This document shows positions 16,665 through 26,259 of a DNA stretch of 64,000 nucleotides, in pieces. The stretch lies in assembly GCF_000382225.1 (NCBI RefSeq), contig NZ_KB907807.1, forward strand, positions 15,900 to 79,899, written 5' to 3'. A model generated the notes under the pieces. It was given only the letters and a program-made list of their open reading frames with translations, searched no databases and was not told the DNA's origin. Source of the stretch: Hymenobacter aerophilus DSM 13606 (GTDB lineage: Bacteria; Bacteroidota; Bacteroidia; Cytophagales; Hymenobacteraceae). Numbering within the stretch: position 1 is the stretch's first letter; every line of letters starts with the position of its first letter. The translations under genes and the position numbers were made by a program.

Positions 16665-18260
16665 TTAATACGGCTTGGCTTCGTGGGACATTTTCTCGGC
16701 TTCTTCCACGGCTTCCTCGTCCTTCATCATCTTGCTGGCTTTGGCAATGCCTTCGCGCAGGCGCTGGCCCCAATCCGGGTCGCAGTTGGTGCACAACTCA
16801 ATCATCTTGTTCTGAATCACCTCGGCGGCGCCGGCCAGCGCACCCGACATGTTGTTGATCAGGTCGTCGCGCTCCCAGTCTTCGTGCAGGCGGTACCGTT
16901 CGCCGGCCTGCTGGAAGTTGTTTTCGCGGTCGATTTTCTGGCGCATCAGGCGGCCGTTGTACTCGGGCATATGGTCGGGACCGGCCGGCTTGGCTTCGGT
17001 CAGGCCATTGAGCGAGGACGGCTCGTAGTTGGTGTGCAGGTTCTGGCCAGGCGCGGCATCGACGTGGTAGGTCATCTGGCCGTCGCGCTGGTTGGTGGCC
17101 ACGCGGGCTTTGGGCGCGTTGATGGGCAGCTGCAGGTAGTTGGGGCCCACGCGGTAGCGCTGGGTGTCGGAGTACGAGAAGGTGCGGCCCTGCAGCATCT
17201 TGTCGTCCGAGAAGTCTAGGCCATCTACCAGCACGCCCGTTCCGAAAGCCACCTGCTCTACCTCGGCGAAGTAGTTCTCGGGGTTGCGGTTGAGCGTCAT
17301 CATGCCCACGGGCAGGTGCGGGAACTGGTCTTCGGGCCAGATTTTGGTGTCGTCGAGCGGGTCGAAGTCCAGCTCCGGGTGCTCGTCGTCGCTCATCAGC
17401 TGCACGCGCAACTCCCACTTCGGGAAGTTGCCCTTTTTGATGTTCTCGTACAGGTCCTGGGTGGCGTGGTTGAAGTTCTTGGCCTGAATCTTCTCGGCTT
17501 CGGGCTGGGTCAGGTTTTTCACGCCTTCCATTGGCTCCCAGTGATACTTCACCAGCATAGCCTCGCCCTGCGCGTTCACCCACTTATAGGTGTTCACGCC
17601 CGAGCCCTGCATCTGGCGGTAGTTGGCCGGAATGCCCCAGGGCGAGAACACGAACGCCACCATGTGCATGGCCTCGGGCGTGTTGCAGATGAAGTCGAAA
17701 ATCCGCTCCCCGCTCTGGCGGTTATACACCGGGTCGGGTTTCTGCGAGTGAATCAGGTCCGGAAACTTCATGGCGTCGCGGATGAAGAACACCTTCAGGT
17801 TGTTGCCCACTAGGTCCCAGTTGCCGTCTTCGGTGTAGAATTTCACCGCGAAGCCGCGCGGGTCGCGCAACGTTTCGGGCGAGTGGCCGCCGTGGCCCAC
17901 CGTAGAAAAGCGCACGAACACGGGCGTTTCCTTGCCCTTGGTGTTGAACAGCTTGGCACGCGTGTACTTGGCAATGTCCTCGTCGCCCACCTTGCCGTAG
18001 GCTTCGAAGGTGCCGTGGGCGCCGGCCCCGCGGGCGTGCACCACGCGCTCCGGAATCCGCTCCCGGTCGAAATGGCTGATTTTTTCGATGAACTGGTAGT
18101 TCTCGAGCGTGGCCGGGCCGCGGTTGCCCAGCGTGCGCAGGTTCTGGTTGTCGCTGAGCGGGTGGCCCTGGCGGGTGGTAAGGGTGCGGCCATCCTGGCC
18201 AGTACCCTTATCGTGGCCGTTCTGGCCATTTGGGGCGGAATGTTTCTCGTCGTGTGCCAT
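16665..18260 (-). CDS. katA: heme catalase
   Basis: The 531-residue product is a small-subunit monofunctional catalase, decomposing hydrogen peroxide. The catalytic His lies in [12 protein letters not shown] (about residue 75), the distal Asn in [14 protein letters not shown], and the proximal heme-ligand region is [15 protein letters not shown] (about 360). A hydrophilic His/Gly/Asn-rich N-terminal stretch precedes [11 protein letters not shown]. Length suits clade 3 catalases; the symbol is by family only. Upstream lies a 27-bp perfect palindrome resembling a peroxide-sensor operator, so induction by peroxide is plausible. Confidence 0.95.
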   Translation of the reverse strand: MAHDEKHSAPNGQNGHDKGTGQDGRTLTTRQGHPLSDNQNLRTLGNRGPATLENYQFIEKISHFDRERIPERVVHARGAGAHGTFEAYGKVGDEDIAKYTRAKLFNTKGKETPVFVRFSTVGHGGHSPETLRDPRGFAVKFYTEDGNWDLVGNNLKVFFIRDAMKFPDLIHSQKPDPVYNRQSGERIFDFICNTPEAMHMVAFVFSPWGIPANYRQMQGSGVNTYKWVNAQGEAMLVKYHWEPMEGVKNLTQPEAEKIQAKNFNHATQDLYENIKKGNFPKWELRVQLMSDDEHPELDFDPLDDTKIWPEDQFPHLPVGMMTLNRNPENYFAEVEQVAFGTGVLVDGLDFSDDKMLQGRTFSYSDTQRYRVGPNYLQLPINAPKARVATNQRDGQMTYHVDAAPGQNLHTNYEPSSLNGLTEAKPAGPDHMPEYNGRLMRQKIDRENNFQQAGERYRLHEDWERDDLINNMSGALAGAAEVIQNKMIELCTNCDPDWGQRLREGIAKASKMMKDEEAVEEAEKMSHEAKPY

Positions 18261-18314
18261 GTGGTATGGGTGAGTTGGTGGATTGCGGAACGGTTGCTGT
18301 GCGGTGAACTACCG

Positions 18315-18322
18315 CTAAGGTA
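18315..18322 (-). promoter_or_regulatory. candidate catalase -7 element TACCTTAG
   Basis: Minus-strand TACCTTAG lies about 55 nt before the catalase start, two bases off TAnnTTTG at most. The -33 position would fall inside the palindrome at 18336-18362, which is where a repressor would act. Confidence 0.35.
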
Positions 18323-18335
18323 AGCAGATGTTCGG

Positions 18336-18362
18336 TCTAGTGGAGAATTATTCTCCACTAGA
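18336..18362. promoter_or_regulatory. 27-bp perfect palindrome, candidate PerR/Fur-family operator for catalase
   Basis: Thirteen-base arms TCTAGTGGAGAAT and ATTCTCCACTAGA flank a single T. The core GGAGAATTATTCTCC has the 7-1-7 architecture of PerR boxes (consensus TTATAATnATTATAA) and matches it at the central AAT-n-ATT and flanking A/T. It lies 76-102 nt upstream of catalase. It has no poly-T tail and is too far from dnaE's end to act as its terminator. The rest of the 312-nt gap (18261-18572) shows nothing clear. Confidence 0.55.
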
Positions 18363-18572
18363 ATTATGGCTTTTGCTATTCCTGCCGCCACCGCCCCGCT
18401 ACTTCCCTGCAATTCAGCCGCCGGGGTTGCCTCTGGGGCTTACCGGCGGCGTGTTTATGCAATGCGGCGGCCACGCTGGCAATTCGTTTACCTGATTACG
18501 CAAAAAGCGCTGCTTTTCCAACTTTCCTTTCCGGCCCGGCGGCGGTAACTTTACTTTTCGCGGCGGGTCCTG

Positions 18573-21500
18573 ATGGCCCGGCGCGCTCCGCTTATGCCCG
18601 TTTTCTCGCACCTGCACTCGCACACCCAATATTCGCTGCTCGATGGGCAGGCCTCCATTTCGGGCCTGATGAAGAAGGCCCAGGCCGATGGCATGCCGGC
18701 GGTGGCCCTGACGGACCACGGCAACATGTTCGGGGCGTTCAACTTCGTGGCCGAAGCCAACAAGTACAACGTGAAGCCCATTGTGGGCTGCGAGTTCTAT
18801 ATGGTGGCCGACCGCCACAAAAAGGCCTTCAGTCGCGAAAAGGGCGAGCGGGACAAGCGTTACCACCAGCTGCTGCTGGCCAAGGACCAGGACGGCTACC
18901 ACAATCTGAGCAAGCTTTGCTCGATGAGCTTCATTGAGGGCGTGTACAGCAAGTTTCCGCGCATTGATAAGGAGCTGCTGCTGAAATACCACAAGGGCCT
19001 GATTGCTACGTCCTGCTGCATCGGGGCCGAAATTCCCCAGGCTATTCTGTTCGAGAGCGAGGCCAAGGCGGAGGAGCTGCTGAAGTGGTGGATTGACCTG
19101 TTTGAGGACGATTACTACATCGAGATTCAGCGCCACGGGCTGATGAACTTCGACGGCACCGGCAAAAGCCAGGAAGACGTGAACCAGGTGCTGCTCGGGC
19201 TGGCCAAAAAGTACAACGTCAAGGTTATCTGCACCAACGACTCGCACTACGTCGACCAGACCGACTTCGCGCCCCACGACATTCTGCTGTGCGTGAACAC
19301 CGGCGAGGAGCACAGCATCCCGGTGGGCGACTTCCAGACCCAGTATTTCCGGCTGATTTCCCAGGACAACAAAGTCCTCTACGACCACCTCGACAACCTG
19401 CGGCCCCTGGCGGGCCAGGATGCCGCCGTGCGCCGCCAGCTCCAGCGCATCGATGAGGAGGCCCAGGCCCCCCGGCCCAAGTCGCGCTTCGGCTTCGCCA
19501 ACGACCAGTTCTATTTCAAGAGCCAGGCCGAGATGAACGCGTTGTTCGCCGACGTGCCGGAAAGCGTGGACAACACGAACGAAATCGTGGACAAAATCAC
19601 GCCACCCAAGCTGCAGCGCGATATTCTGCTGCCCAACTTCCCGATTCCGGCCGAGCATGCCAATGCCGACGCTTTCCTGCGTCACCTTACGTATAAAGGG
19701 GCGTTCGAGGGCGAGAAGCGGCGCTACTCCGAGCGTACGCCCGAAATTGAGGAGCGGCTGGATTACGAGCTGCGCGTGATTGAGACGATGGGCTTTGCCG
19801 GCTACTTCCTCATCACCCAGGATTTCATCAACCACGGCCGCAACAATGGCGTGGCCATCGGGCCGGGCCGGGGCTCGGCGGCGGGCTCGGCCGTGGCCTA
19901 CTGCATCGGCATCACCAACATCGACCCGATTAAGTACTCGCTGCTGTTCGAGCGTTTCCTGAATCCCGAGCGCGTGTCGATGCCCGATATCGACATCGAC
20001 TTCGACGACGTGAACCGCCAGCGCGTGATTGACTACGTGGTGGACAAGTACGGCAAAACCCAGGTGGCCCAGATTATCACCTTCGGCACGATGGCCGCCA
20101 AAAGCAGCATCAAGGATGTGTCGCGGGTGATGGATTTGCCGCTGCCGGTGGCCAACGACCTCGTGAAAATGGTGCCCGACCAGGTGGGCACCACGCTCAC
20201 CAAGGCCTTCGCCGAAAACCAGGAGCTCGATATGATTCGGCGCGACGATGCGCCCGACAACCTGCGGGGCCACATTCTGCGCCTCGCCACCCAGCTCGAA
20301 GGCTCGGTGCGCAACACCGGCATCCACGCCGCCGGTGTCATCATCGCCCCCGACGACATCACCAAGTACATTCCGGTTTCGACTTCCAAGGATTCGGACC
20401 TGCTCATCACCCAGTTCGACGGCAAGGTGATTGAGAGTGCCGGGATGCTGAAAATGGACTTTCTGGGACTGAAGACGCTCACGATTATCGTGGACGCCAT
20501 CAACCTGATTGAGAAAAACCACGGCATCAAAATCGACATCGACGAGATTCCGATTGATGACCTGAAAACCTACGAGCTCTACCAGCGCGGCGACACCATC
20601 GGCACGTTCCAGTTCGAGAGTGAGGGCATGCGCATGTACCTCAAGGACCTCAAGCCCACCAACATCGAGGACCTGATTGCCATGAACGCCCTGTACCGGC
20701 CGGGCCCGATGCAGTTCATCCCCAACTTCATCAACCGCAAGCACGGCCGCGAGGAGGTCGATTACCCGCACGAGCTGCTGGAGCCCATCCTGAACTACTC
20801 GCAGGGCATTATGGTGTACCAGGAGCAGATTATGCAGGCGGCCCAGATTCTGGCCGGCTACTCGCTGGGCGGCGCCGACTTGCTGCGCCGGGCGATGGGC
20901 AAAAAGGACATGAAGAAGATGGCCCAGGAGCGGGAGAAATTCTGCGAGGGCGCCAAAACCCTGCACGGCATTGCGGCCAAAAAGGCCAACGAGGTGTTCG
21001 ACGTGATGGAGAAGTTCGCGGCCTACGGCTTCAACCGCTCCCACTCGGCCGCCTACTCGCTGGTGGCCTACCAGACCGGCTACCTCAAGGCCCACTACCC
21101 GGCCGAGTACATGGCCGCCGTGCTCACCAACAACATGGGCGACATCAAGAAGGTGACCTTCTTTATCGAGGAAGCCCGCAAGCAGAACGTGGCCGTGCTC
21201 GGGCCCGACGTGAACGAATCCATCCTCAAGTTCAACGTGAACAAGCAGGGCCAGATTCGTTTTGGCATGGCGGCCGTGAAGGGCGCGGGCGAGGCGGCGG
21301 TGGAGGAAATCGTGCAGGAGCGTGACCAGAACGGCCCTTATGGCGACATTTTCGACTTCTCGCGCCGTGTGAACCTGCGGGCCGTCAACAAGAAAACCTT
21401 CGAGAGTCTGGCCCAGGCCGGCGCCTTCGACTCGTTCGACCGTTACCACCGCCGCCAGTTTATGGAAGCGCCCGGCAACGACCAGAGCCTGATTGAGAAG

Positions 21501-22277
21501 GCCATGAAAGTGGGCCAGCAGCACCAGGCGGCCAAGGAGTCGGCGCAGCAAAGCCTGTTTGGTGGCGGCGGCGGCGAAATGGCCATTCCGATGCCCAAGA
21601 TTCAGGATATGGAGCCCTGGAGCCCCACCGAGAAGCTACGCCGCGAAAAGGAAGTGGTCGGCTTCTACCTCTCGGGCCACCCACTCGACGACTTCAAGCT
21701 GGAAATCGACTCGTACTGCACCTGCGGGCTCGATAAGATTGAGAGCTACAAGAACCGCGACATTACGGTGGCCGGGCTGATTTCCAACGTGCTGTTCAAA
21801 ACCACCAAAACCGGCCAGCCTTTCGTCAGCTTCAACATCGAAGACTACGAATCCAGCCTCAACTTGGCCCTGTTCCGCGACGACTATTCGAAGTTTTCGG
21901 CCCTGATAAACCCGCGCAACTACGACAAGGAGCAGGTGCCGCCCATGTTCATCCGCGGCAAGTACGCCCAGCGCTTCCGCGACTCCGACCAGTTCGAGTT
22001 CAAAATCATGACGATGGAGCCGCTGTTCAACGTGGCCGAGAAGCTCTCGAACGGCGTGCGCGTGCAGCTCGATTTGCGCACCATCACCGAGCCCTTCATG
22101 GACCGTTTCATGGAAGCCGTAGAAGGCGCCGCCGGCTCGAAAAAGCTCGAAATCAAGTTCGCCGAGCCCCACGAGCACCTGGCCGTCGATACCTACTCGC
22201 GCCGCTACCGCATTGAGCCCAAGGAGTTCATCCGCAAGATGCGCGAGATGGAAATCGAGGCCTGCCAGCTGATATAA
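18573..22277 (+). CDS. dnaE: DNA polymerase III subunit alpha
   Basis: This 1234-residue protein is the replicative polymerase catalytic subunit. It has an N-terminal PHP domain (FSHLHSHTQYSLLDG, ALTDHGNMFGAFNF), a C-family polymerase core with catalytic acids in MPDIDIDFDD (about 470-480), the GPGRGSAAGSAV nucleotide-binding loop, a helix-hairpin-helix region with YGFNRSHSAAYSLVAYQT, and a C-terminal OB fold (ITVAGLISNV). It is somewhat longer than Escherichia coli DnaE, as usual in Bacteroidota. Either ATG 18573 or ATG 18594 (MPVFSHLHSH) could be the start; the second matches homologues' usual beginning. Confidence 0.97.
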   Translation: MARRAPLMPVFSHLHSHTQYSLLDGQASISGLMKKAQADGMPAVALTDHGNMFGAFNFVAEANKYNVKPIVGCEFYMVADRHKKAFSREKGERDKRYHQLLLAKDQDGYHNLSKLCSMSFIEGVYSKFPRIDKELLLKYHKGLIATSCCIGAEIPQAILFESEAKAEELLKWWIDLFEDDYYIEIQRHGLMNFDGTGKSQEDVNQVLLGLAKKYNVKVICTNDSHYVDQTDFAPHDILLCVNTGEEHSIPVGDFQTQYFRLISQDNKVLYDHLDNLRPLAGQDAAVRRQLQRIDEEAQAPRPKSRFGFANDQFYFKSQAEMNALFADVPESVDNTNEIVDKITPPKLQRDILLPNFPIPAEHANADAFLRHLTYKGAFEGEKRRYSERTPEIEERLDYELRVIETMGFAGYFLITQDFINHGRNNGVAIGPGRGSAAGSAVAYCIGITNIDPIKYSLLFERFLNPERVSMPDIDIDFDDVNRQRVIDYVVDKYGKTQVAQIITFGTMAAKSSIKDVSRVMDLPLPVANDLVKMVPDQVGTTLTKAFAENQELDMIRRDDAPDNLRGHILRLATQLEGSVRNTGIHAAGVIIAPDDITKYIPVSTSKDSDLLITQFDGKVIESAGMLKMDFLGLKTLTIIVDAINLIEKNHGIKIDIDEIPIDDLKTYELYQRGDTIGTFQFESEGMRMYLKDLKPTNIEDLIAMNALYRPGPMQFIPNFINRKHGREEVDYPHELLEPILNYSQGIMVYQEQIMQAAQILAGYSLGGADLLRRAMGKKDMKKMAQEREKFCEGAKTLHGIAAKKANEVFDVMEKFAAYGFNRSHSAAYSLVAYQTGYLKAHYPAEYMAAVLTNNMGDIKKVTFFIEEARKQNVAVLGPDVNESILKFNVNKQGQIRFGMAAVKGAGEAAVEEIVQERDQNGPYGDIFDFSRRVNLRAVNKKTFESLAQAGAFDSFDRYHRRQFMEAPGNDQSLIEKAMKVGQQHQAAKESAQQSLFGGGGGEMAIPMPKIQDMEPWSPTEKLRREKEVVGFYLSGHPLDDFKLEIDSYCTCGLDKIESYKNRDITVAGLISNVLFKTTKTGQPFVSFNIEDYESSLNLALFRDDYSKFSALINPRNYDKEQVPPMFIRGKYAQRFRDSDQFEFKIMTMEPLFNVAEKLSNGVRVQLDLRTITEPFMDRFMEAVEGAAGSKKLEIKFAEPHEHLAVDTYSRRYRIEPKEFIRKMREMEIEACQLI

Positions 22278-22320
22278 ATCACTGATTAGGTTGATTTTTC
22301 GCTGATTAAGCTGATTTTTA

Positions 22321-22360
22321 CTGCCGCCCTGACTTCAACGAGTTGTGGCGGCAGTTTTTT
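22321..22360 (+). terminator. rho-independent terminator after dnaE
   Basis: CTGCCGCC pairs with GGCGGCAG across an 18-nt loop and is followed by TTTTTT. Two near-identical TGATTA-rich stretches precede it after the dnaE stop. Confidence 0.8.
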
Positions 22361-22380
22361 ATCAGATTCTACATTTGAAA

Positions 22381-23841
22381 ATGCGGCTATCTTTTCGCCG
22401 GGGCGTTGTTGCGCTGGCTTTTTTGTCGGCTGTTTTGCTGGCACCGGCGGCCCTGGGGCAGTTTTACCTCGACCTGAAATACCAGCAGATAACGCTGCCT
22501 TCGCGCACGGTGCATGTGGAGCAGGTAGTGGATGGGCGGCCCGGTAAGCCGCTTATTGGCATGGTATACAAGGGGTTCAGCAACCGGACGACAGTGGTTA
22601 TGTTCCGGCAGGACCTGGAAACCGAGCTGACCGAGTTTGTGCAACGGCAGCTGCCCGCCCGCCCCACCGACCACGCCGTGGTGCTGTGCCTGCGCCAGCT
22701 GCGCGTGGGCGAGCAGATGGTGGGTATGGTGGAGCAGGCCAGCGCCGATATGGCGGCCGACGTGTACGAGCACCAGCCTGATGGTTACCACTTTGTGCGC
22801 AGCGTGGCGGCGCATACCGCTACCAGGGCGCTCGAAAGCACCGGCCTCCATGCCGAACACGTAGCGCTGCTGCTGCAAAAGTGCCTGGAGCAGCTTACCA
22901 CCTATCACTGGGCAGAGCGCCCTACCGGCCCCGCCCTCACGCTCGCCCAACTGCCCACCGACGTGCCGGCGGTTTCGGCCGCCGCTACCGCCGGCGCCCC
23001 TCCGGCCATTCTGCAGGAAACGCTCCGACCGGGCGTTTACGCCACTTTCGAGCAATTTCTGGCCAATACGCCCGACCCCAGCCTGCGGGCCGCGGCCGAT
23101 ACGGTGGCCTTCGGGGCTGGCGCCCCCCAGGCCCGGCTTGGCTGGCGCGGGGTGCCCCGGTTGCGGGTTAAAATAATGAACGTAAAGAATCAGACCCAGC
23201 CAGCCAAACAGATTTGGGGATTTTCTGATGGCCGCCAGCTGTTTGTGCAGCACCAGAAAAGCTTTTTCCCGCTGGTTCGCCACCACAATTTTTTCACGTT
23301 TGTGGGCGAGGCGCCGCCTGACGTAGCCTACATGCAGGCTAAGGTGGAGGCCCAGGGGCGCGCGATGATGCAGGCAGCCGCGCTGGGCGCCGGCGCTTCC
23401 CGGGTAGGAGCCATCGACCACTCGGCCGAGCCGATGGGCTACGCTGTGGACATGCGCACCGGGCAGGCCGGGCAATTCCCTAACCCGCTGCAACCGGCCC
23501 CGGCCCGCACCGACACGGCCTATATCTATATGTACCGCTACGCCGACGTTTCGACCGCGCCAATACGATTCTCACTCGACGACCACGCGGCGGGGGCATT
23601 GACGCCGCAGGAGTACCTGGAAATTCCGTGGCCTTATCCGGGCCAGCTGCTGCGGTTGTGCCTGGAGCTGCCGGGCTTTCCCTGCCAGCTCATCATCCCC
23701 AACCCCGCCGGCCTCAATTACCTGCGCGTAACGGCGAATGCGGGCGCCAGCAAGCGGCCCAGTTGGGAGTGGGTATCGGCGGAACAGGGTGAGGCCGACC
23801 TCAACGACATTGACCGGCAGCGCAATGCAAACACACGCTAA
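22381..23841 (+). CDS. secreted protein of unknown function
   Basis: The 486-residue product starts at the ATG at 22381 with a signal peptide (MRLSFRRGVVALAFLSAVLLAPAALGQ). No recognised domain follows. Residues 30-190 look like a compact alpha/beta domain (YLDLKYQQITLPSRTVHVEQ), then an Ala/Pro linker and two or more further segments with Tyr-rich strands (TAYIYMYRYADVST). The C-terminus is hydrophilic and lacks a T9SS sorting domain. It is flanked by strong terminators and so is probably monocistronic. Confidence 0.75.
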   Translation: MRLSFRRGVVALAFLSAVLLAPAALGQFYLDLKYQQITLPSRTVHVEQVVDGRPGKPLIGMVYKGFSNRTTVVMFRQDLETELTEFVQRQLPARPTDHAVVLCLRQLRVGEQMVGMVEQASADMAADVYEHQPDGYHFVRSVAAHTATRALESTGLHAEHVALLLQKCLEQLTTYHWAERPTGPALTLAQLPTDVPAVSAAATAGAPPAILQETLRPGVYATFEQFLANTPDPSLRAAADTVAFGAGAPQARLGWRGVPRLRVKIMNVKNQTQPAKQIWGFSDGRQLFVQHQKSFFPLVRHHNFFTFVGEAPPDVAYMQAKVEAQGRAMMQAAALGAGASRVGAIDHSAEPMGYAVDMRTGQAGQFPNPLQPAPARTDTAYIYMYRYADVSTAPIRFSLDDHAAGALTPQEYLEIPWPYPGQLLRLCLELPGFPCQLIIPNPAGLNYLRVTANAGASKRPSWEWVSAEQGEADLNDIDRQRNANTR

Positions 23842-23861
23842 AGCCCGGGCGTATGCAAAAT

Positions 23862-23899
23862 AAAAACTCCCCACCCGGAATACCGGGTGGGGAGTTTTA
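23862..23899. terminator. bidirectional rho-independent terminator
   Basis: AAAACTCCCCACCCGG and CCGGGTGGGGAGTTTT pair perfectly around an AATA loop, with A/T runs on both sides, between the convergent genes ending at 23841 and 23937. Confidence 0.9.
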
Positions 23900-23936
23900 G
23901 TGTATTGGCAAAACCGGAAGGCTTCCGGCCCAACCG

Positions 23937-24770
23937 CTACTTATTCATGTTCTGGTCGTTGCGCACATCTTTGGTGCCGAGCTGCTCGACGTCCACTTCC
24001 GTTTTGCGCACCGTGTCGCGGATGGTTTCTTCGCGCTCGGTTACTTCTTTGCCCAGCGTTACTTCTTCTACCACGCGGGCTTCTTTGCCCACTACGGCCC
24101 GCTCGGCACGCTCGGTTACTTCCACTTCGCCTTCTTTAAAGGCATTGAAGTCGGCTTCCGTAGCCGGACGGTTGACGGGAGTACGCTCCACATTTACGTG
24201 CTCCTCGCGCAGACGCACGCTGGCTTCTACGGGGCGCTCTACAATGCGGCTCCGCAGACGGGCACCACCGGTTTCCTCCACGCGTTTGCCTACGTTCAGC
24301 TTCTCCTCGATTACCTTGGCCGATACCTCGTTGTTGCCGGTATTGGCAGCGTTGCCGGTCATGGCGTTGGCCGAGGCGGCACCTTGGTAGCCGGTCTGCG
24401 CGGCCTTTTCATCTACATTGATGGCGCCGGCGCGGTCGAGAATTTCGGCGGCCTTGTGGGCGTGGTCGGCCGTTTTGCAATGCACCGTTACCATCGAGTT
24501 GCTGTTGCGGGCCACGTGCGAGTAACGGTTGGCATCGTCATCGTCGCCGAACAGGTTGCTGAAGAAGTTACTGATGCCGTCGCCGGTGCGGCCGGCTGCG
24601 TTGCCAACGGCTTCGGTAGCCGTGCCGGTGCTGTTATAGTAATTGCTACCATCCTTCGAGTCGCGGGAGATGGTATCTACATCGTCGAGCGAGAAGCCGG
24701 CAGTTTTGAGTTCCTGGGCGGCCTGACGAGCGTGTTCAGCATTATCGAAAATTCCTACTACAGTTTGCAT
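23937..24770 (-). CDS. general stress protein: YflT-like plus DUF2382 domains
   Basis: The 277-residue soluble protein starts MQTVVGIFDNAEHARQAAQELKTAG, a general-stress YflT/heat-induced-type alpha/beta domain (about 1-120; with VTVHCKTADHAHKAAEILDRAGA). The C-terminal half is a DUF2382 (YsnF/AvaK-type) region of short beta repeats with Arg-Pro and Glu-Arg steps (RIVERPVEASVRLREEHVNV). DUF2382 proteins are associated with general stress; biochemical activity is unknown. The next gene, 44 nt away on the same strand upstream, is also DUF2382, so the pair is probably an operon. Confidence 0.88.
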   Translation of the reverse strand: MQTVVGIFDNAEHARQAAQELKTAGFSLDDVDTISRDSKDGSNYYNSTGTATEAVGNAAGRTGDGISNFFSNLFGDDDDANRYSHVARNSNSMVTVHCKTADHAHKAAEILDRAGAINVDEKAAQTGYQGAASANAMTGNAANTGNNEVSAKVIEEKLNVGKRVEETGGARLRSRIVERPVEASVRLREEHVNVERTPVNRPATEADFNAFKEGEVEVTERAERAVVGKEARVVEEVTLGKEVTEREETIRDTVRKTEVDVEQLGTKDVRNDQNMNK

Positions 24771-24814
24771 GGTGTTGATTTATAAGTTAATAAAAAAGAG
24801 AAAGGAAGAAAAAA

Positions 24815-25291
24815 TCAAGGAGTATTGCCAGCAGAGTCCGGGGTAAGCGAGTCGCGCTCCACCTGAATCTGCTCCTGGCGCAGCTGCACGGTACTGGTGA
24901 AGTCTTCCTCCACCACGCGCTTGCTGATGTGCAGCTCTTCAACAATCAGCACCCGCGTTACCACCACTTCGCGCAGAATCGGTACGATGAGCACGTCGCC
25001 CTCCTGGCGGCTGCCGGGCAGCGGGGCATCATCAGCCACAAATTGATCCACGGGTACATGCTCGACTTGCACTTCGTCGTGCTGGAGCGTTACCTGCACG
25101 GGCTGTTCGACCTGCTGTACCGTTTTGCGGATGCGCAGCCGGCCACTCTCTACTACCTCGCGGCTTATCAATGCCTGCTCTTCTATTACGGGCAGCACCA
25201 TCGGCTGCCGGGCGGCGGTGTCAAGCCGTTCATTAGCTGCCGGAAAGTTGGCTTTATCGGCGGCGGGAGGCAGGTTGGTGTCGGAAGGCAT
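24815..25291 (-). CDS. DUF2382 domain protein
   Basis: The 158-residue product (start MPSDTNLPPAADKAN at 25291; an ATG six codons upstream is also possible) is a DUF2382 protein with charged beta repeats: GRLRIRKTVQQVEQPVQVTL, DEVQVEHVPVDQ, LHISKRVVEEDF and LRQEQIQVERDS. It has no signal peptide or membrane segment. It lies upstream of the YflT-DUF2382 gene in what appears to be a two-gene stress operon. Function beyond family membership is unknown. Confidence 0.85.
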   Translation of the reverse strand: MPSDTNLPPAADKANFPAANERLDTAARQPMVLPVIEEQALISREVVESGRLRIRKTVQQVEQPVQVTLQHDEVQVEHVPVDQFVADDAPLPGSRQEGDVLIVPILREVVVTRVLIVEELHISKRVVEEDFTSTVQLRQEQIQVERDSLTPDSAGNTP

Positions 25292-25748
25292 ACAGGAAGT
25301 GGAAAGCAAATCTTACCCTTCTATGTACGCTGCAAGGGCACTTCCGTTATTAAATACCTCGTTAATGAAGAATGAGCACCGCCACGGAATAGCACTATTT
25401 ACTGTCGGCCTTACAATATTCAACAACAACTATAAAATTTACCAACGTCTTCATAGGCAGAAATTTAAGATATATTCAAAGGGGTATAGCCATCTTCATT
25501 TTTATAGATTATCTGGTTTAAATAAAATTATGGCTCCATAACGCTTCCCTCGACCTTAAGTGCTTAGCGGGTGCTGGCAAACGAAAGTGCGACCAGCCCA
25601 AAGAACGGGACAGAACCGGCCGCCCAAACCGGGCCGCCAGGCGAAACGAACTTTCCGGGCCGGGCCTTGTTGAATCACAATCTGCTACCTTGCGGGCTAC
25701 TTGTCCGTAGAAGAGCATTGTTCCATTTAATTAAAACTGACCAACACC
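25292..25748. other. divergent intergenic region, AT-rich, with candidate trxA promoter
   Basis: This 457-nt gap separates the DUF2382 gene and trxA. Positions 25370-25545 are clearly AT-rich, unlike the coding surroundings, with no convincing ORF. A TACCTTGC element at 25686-25693, about 55 nt before trxA, resembles the -7 box; TTG triplets at 25667 and 25670 are slightly too close for an ideal -33. No RNA structure was recognised. Confidence 0.4.
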
Positions 25749-26078
25749 ATGGCACATAAAGCAATCGAAATCACCGACGCCAACTTCGACGAAATCATCA
25801 ACTCCGATAAGCCAGTCCTCGTGGACTTCTGGGCCGAGTGGTGCGGCCCCTGCCGCATGGTAGGCCCGGTGGTAGAGGAACTGGCCGGTGAGTACGAAGG
25901 CAAAGCCGTCATCGGCAAAGTCGATGTGGACGCCAACCCCCAGACATCGGCCAAATTCGGCATCCGCAGCATCCCGACCCTGCTCGTTTTCAAGAACGGG
26001 CAGGTGGTTGATAAGCAGGTAGGCGCCGTGCCCAAGCACGTACTGGCCCAGAAGCTCGACGCGCAGGTAACGGCCTAG
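25749..26078 (+). CDS. trxA: thioredoxin
   Basis: This 109-residue protein is a canonical cytoplasmic thioredoxin. The active site WCGPCR lies in [16 protein letters not shown] (about residue 33), the buried Asp is in VLVDFW, and the cis-Pro is in [13 protein letters not shown]. It reduces protein disulfides and is itself reduced by thioredoxin reductase, not seen as a dedicated neighbour here. It is monocistronic and convergent with a TonB-domain gene across a long palindrome. Confidence 0.97.
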   Translation: MAHKAIEITDANFDEIINSDKPVLVDFWAEWCGPCRMVGPVVEELAGEYEGKAVIGKVDVDANPQTSAKFGIRSIPTLLVFKNGQVVDKQVGAVPKHVLAQKLDAQVTA

Positions 26079-26091
26079 TTCTTTTTAGCCG

Positions 26092-26253
26092 CAAGCCACA
26101 AGCGGCAAGCTGACCGCCGGTCATCCTGAGCAAAGCGAAGGACCTTGCTACGCCGAAACGAGTCGTTTTACGATTGTCGTTCTGGCGTGATAAGGTCCTT
26201 CGCTTTGCTCAGGATGACCGGCGGTCAGCTTGCCGCTTGTAGCTTGTGGCTTG
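26092..26253. repeat. long palindrome combining heptamers and a GTCATCCTGAG repeat
   Basis: The left arm (26092-26146) and right arm (26192-26253) pair through CAAGCCACAAG, CGGCAAGCTGACCGCCGG and TCATCCTGAGCAAAGCGA. The right arm differs by one extra heptamer, whose complement is CTACAAG, so a 7-bp unit has been gained or lost in one arm. The element lies between convergent trxA and the TonB gene and could terminate both. Confidence 0.88.
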
Positions 26254-26259
26254 CAGCTA

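Noticed and set aside
18414..21551. A 1045-codon open frame antisense to dnaE
   Set aside because: It lies wholly opposite a certain dnaE gene, is His/Val/Leu-rich with no domain, and is explained by GC-rich codon usage leaving the complementary frame free of stops.
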